A stretch of 64,000 nt of DNA, taken from Blepharisma stoltei (lineage: Eukaryota; Ciliophora; Heterotrichea; Heterotrichida; Blepharismidae). Made by a program: the position numbers and the translations under genes. Below, piece after piece: positions 61,398 through 64,000 of the stretch. The DNA is taken from NCBI GenBank assembly GCA_914767885.1, contig CAJZBQ010000053.1, positions 1,896,501 through 1,960,500 on the forward strand. The letters run 5' to 3'. The notes below the pieces were generated by a model. It made no database searches. It was given only the letters and a program-made list of their open reading frames with translations, and was not told where the DNA came from. Within the stretch, counting starts at the first letter, position 1. Each line of letters opens with the position of its first letter.

Positions 61398-63528
61398 ATG
61401 GAAAACCGCCGGTACAATCAAAGAAGAGGAGAGAGCGAATGGGCTGTTTTAATTAACGCCCAAGCTGCGACTAACAAGATGATTGATTAGATTAGATTAA
61501 AATTATAGCGGGTCGTCGGGGTTTATTTCAGCCCCTCTTCGTCCAACTGATAGCTTCGCGTTGGCGCTAAGCGCGATCCTCTCACACCACCTTTTTCCCT
61601 GTCGACGTCACCAAAAAATGGGGACGCCACAGGTCTTCAGGGAGAAGCCTTTTCTTGGTCCCAAAGTTCAGCAAAAGACTCCCTTAACCTCTGACAGGAC
61701 TCAGAGCATGGGTGAATAGTCTTTTTGCCTCCTCCATGGCCTGTCAGAACCCTATTGCAGGCTCAAGATTGCTTCCATGGAGTAGTATCGGGACTTCGTG
61801 CTGGTAGGGACTTCTGTAGGTAAGGAAAAAAGATCTAAGGTTATCCTTAGACCAAAAACCCACCCTGGAGAACTATCGCCATGTGGCTCATCTTTCCTGG
61901 TCCGGATCAACTCAAGGGCTGTCAGGAGTCCACGTCAGATCACGCCATTTTAATAGCTCAAGATGATTGAAGAAGAAGAAAAAGAAATGACCAGAATGAA
62001 GAAAAAATTTTATAAAGAAGAGCTAGATCGGCAATTACAAGAAAAAGCAAATTCGAAATTTAAATCTTTAGACGAGCTTGATAGCCAGAAGAAATTTTTA
62101 CAAGCCCAACAGGAAGCGATTAAACACTGGGACCAATCTTTGAAAAAGGAAACGAAAAATACTCAAGAGATTTTGTCAAAAGAGTATGAAAATCAAGCTC
62201 TGGAAAGAAGCGCAAAGGCAAGATACGAAAGAGAACTAGCTATCAAAGAAGAGCAGGAAAAAATCAGAAAAATGCAAGAAGAGATGGAAAATGAAAGAAA
62301 AAAACAAAATGAGTGGAAAAACGAAATAGTAAAAAAAGAACAAGAAGTCTTGAAAGAGCTAGAACTGAAAAAGAGAAAACAGCAAGAACAAGAAGAGCTG
62401 GCGAGGCTTAAAGATAAAGAAATAATTGAGAACAGGATAAAAGAGATGGAAGCACTGGAGTATGAATTTCAAAATTTCTATAATAAGAGATTAGTCGCAC
62501 GAGAGCAAAGGATGAAAAACTACACACCAGTGCTTCATGAAAATAACATCCTTTCAAATTTGATGAAAAGAAATGAAGAAATCGATCAAACCGCAAAAGA
62601 AAGGCAAACCTTAAAAGAACAGGCTGAAAGACAACAAAGAGAAAGCGCTTTAAATAAACTAAAATCTGATCTCGAGCTGCAGATAGAGGAAAGCTTAAAG
62701 AAGCAAGAAATAGAGCGAGAAGATAAAGCAATAATACAGAAGAAAATAAATTACGCATCTCAAATCCTGGAAAATGAAAGGATAAGTCTAGTTGAAAGAA
62801 GAGCCAAAGAAAAGGAAGATTTAAGAAAGAGCTTACCTATTTTAAAAAAATATAAATTATTGATTTTTAATTTAAAAATTAATTCAAAAAATTAGCCAAT
62901 TAAGTGTGAAAGCTGTTTAATAATATTCTATTTGCACTTTTACCATTAGATTATGCCAAAAAATATTATCTATAAAAATCCGTATTGAATAAGAATTTTT
63001 TTACAGTTTAAAGGGTTTTAAGGTACCCATAAATGCAAATTTGTTTTGCTCAAATTTAAAAGGGGGGAATTAGAGTTACAGCTAAAAGATCAGCAAAATA
63101 GGCTGAATTCATATGAAAGGATGAACGAGAGAGAAAAAGAAATGCACAAGAATATCTTGTCTCATATAGAAGAGCAAGCGAAAATTGCATTCCCAGGTAT
63201 TCCAGGATCCCACTCTGCAGAGCCTTCGCTAAAAGAATACTCAAAAATTTATTTAAGAGGAGATAATTCTAACACTCCAACAATCAGAAATTATTCTCTC
63301 TCAAATACAGTTGAAGGAACTCCAGACATTTCATCACCAGCAAAAACAACAATTGCAAATTCATTGGAAAGGAAAAGCATTAACTTTTTTGTTGATCCCA
63401 ATAAGCATGATCCAATAGTAAACCCAATAGGATCAAAAATCCCAAATGCAATTCAAGGACAGAGAATTGCGAGACCAAACGGATCTTTATCGAAACTAGC
63501 TCAAGCTGGAGGCTCAATTTTTAATTAA
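61398..63528 (+). CDS. Coiled-coil protein split by two insertions
   Basis: From ATG 61398 (MENRRYNQRRGESEW), removing 61487-61970 and about 62834-63076 gives 469-471 residues in one frame ending at TAA 63528. Residues about 25-330 are a continuous Lys/Glu coiled coil (for example KYENQALERSAKARYEREL). The C-terminal 140 residues are Ser/Thr/Asn/Pro-rich. Long charged coiled coils of this sort are usual in tectonic ciliary and cytoskeletal proteins. Start codon 10 bp from the divergent BRCC36-like start. Confidence 0.8.
61487..61958 (-). mobile_element. Retroposon-like insertion, family A copy 2 (472 bp)
   Basis: TSD CAAGATGATTGA at 61475-61486 and 61959-61970. Directly inside the left repeat lies TTAGATTAGATTA, the complement of the tail of copy 1, then AAATTATAGCGGG. 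Same family as 20518-21011 in the other orientation. Excision restores the reading frame (ATNKMIEEEEKEM). Confidence 0.85.
62834..63076. other. IES candidate (about 240 bp)
   Basis: AT-rich, with several host-frame stops. Left boundary TA at 62834-62835. Right boundary either TA 63071-63072 or 63077-63078, both in frame (KSLELQLKD or KSLQLKD). The right end GGGGGGAATTAG resembles MITE termini, but no inverted left end was found. Confidence 0.78.
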
Positions 63529-63889
63529 GCATTTGTTAGGTATTTTCACTATCATACAATATAAAAATTTTTAATTATCCAGCCGCTTTTCCTTATTCGG
63601 CACATTAAATGCCGCTTGGTGTGTGCTGAAAACTAGGAGAAAAAGTATTCTTGTATATATTCGTTAAAATCTGATTGATTAAATTAATGGGTAAAGCTGA
63701 TAACTATTTTAAAAATTTTATTAATTGATTGACGATGTCATCAGATTTTCAGCATTTAAAAAAGTTTGTATGCCATTTAAAGAGACTAAAACTTGATGCT
63801 TCTAGAATTTTTTTAGAAATAAAAAATCTTATATATATATGTATCAAAAATATTCAGCTTCTAGAAAGAGAATAATTTGTAATTAAACT
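63529..63889. other. AT-rich intergenic region
   Basis: About 360 bp; no feature recognised. Confidence 0.5.
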
Positions 63890-64000
63890 ATGGGAAATTG
63901 TGCAGGTCGTAAAAAATCAGTCACCGTAAAAACTATCCCTGCTTCTGCCTCCAACACCTATAAAAAGAGCGAAACTAAGTTATCCAGCTCTATTGCCAAA
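63890..64000 (+). CDS. N-terminal fragment of a predicted acylated protein
   Basis: ATG at 63890 opens MGNCAGRKKSVTV, then Ser/Thr/Lys-rich sequence to the window edge (37 residues). MGNC followed by basic residues is a typical myristoyl-palmitoyl membrane anchor. The product cannot be named from this part. Confidence 0.6.
   Translation, partial: MGNCAGRKKSVTVKTIPASASNTYKKSETKLSSSIAK

Noticed and set aside
1-64000. tRNA or rRNA genes
   Set aside because: No clear A/B-box pair or rRNA core was recognised by eye; a covariance search could still find some.

Overview
The window reads as germline (micronuclear-type) DNA of a heterotrich ciliate, most likely Blepharisma or a close relative. Three features support this. 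(1) Genes stay open only if TGA is read as tryptophan, with TAA and TAG as stops; TGA supplies conserved Trp in a PH domain and in a CAAX-protease active-site motif. (2) Introns are 15-16 nt GT-AG (eight recognised). (3) Many exons are interrupted by AT-rich or transposon-like DNA whose removal, usually between TA dinucleotides, restores the frame exactly, as expected for internally eliminated sequences (IESs). I have no matching somatic sequence, so every IES call is inferred from frame restoration, terminal repeats and target-site duplications.

Layout. 1-5.4 kb: coiled-coil protein, tRNA-splicing endonuclease subunit, NlpC/P60 protein split by a MITE, a UBL-ankyrin-PH-AGC kinase, and a prenylated dual-specificity phosphatase. 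5.4-13.5 kb: a DRC3-like LRR protein split by a long-TIR element and a MITE, a GRF zinc-finger protein, a TGH-type MAP kinase, a coiled-coil protein, and an F-box-like protein split by a GC-rich insertion. 14.6-32.2 kb: SAS-6-like protein, Snf7/CHMP4, a Ca2+-ATPase split by a retroposon-like insertion, an ODA docking-complex-like protein, a SAS-4/CPAP-like protein and several coiled-coil proteins. 32.6-41.9 kb: CPBP protease, small Tim, YCII protein, two CAMK-type kinases, eL24, MetAP2, glutaredoxin, and a GPI-like surface protein. 43-47.8 kb: a tandem array of four secreted paralogues. 47.9-64 kb: LRR protein, MsrB, a protein carrying two MITEs, a basic protein and a coiled-coil protein each split by a retroposon-like insertion, a sphingomyelinase-like phosphatase, tyrosyl-tRNA synthetase, EF-hand protein, a BRCC36-like JAMM protease, and a coiled-coil protein with two IESs.

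Mobile DNA. Eight copies of one MITE family (BogoMITE-like, core CTCCGTGAGCGAACA), two copies of a related family (core CATCCTTGATCGAACGA), one long-TIR element with an internal tandem duplication, one 181-bp MITE, one perfect palindrome, several short unique IESs, and five GC-rich retroposon-like insertions of about 430-490 bp with 7-15-bp target-site duplications, every one inside a coding exon. The host genes are mainly ciliary/centriolar, signalling and housekeeping. Genes are tightly packed: start codons of divergent pairs lie 10-25 bp apart and one convergent pair ends 20 bp apart.
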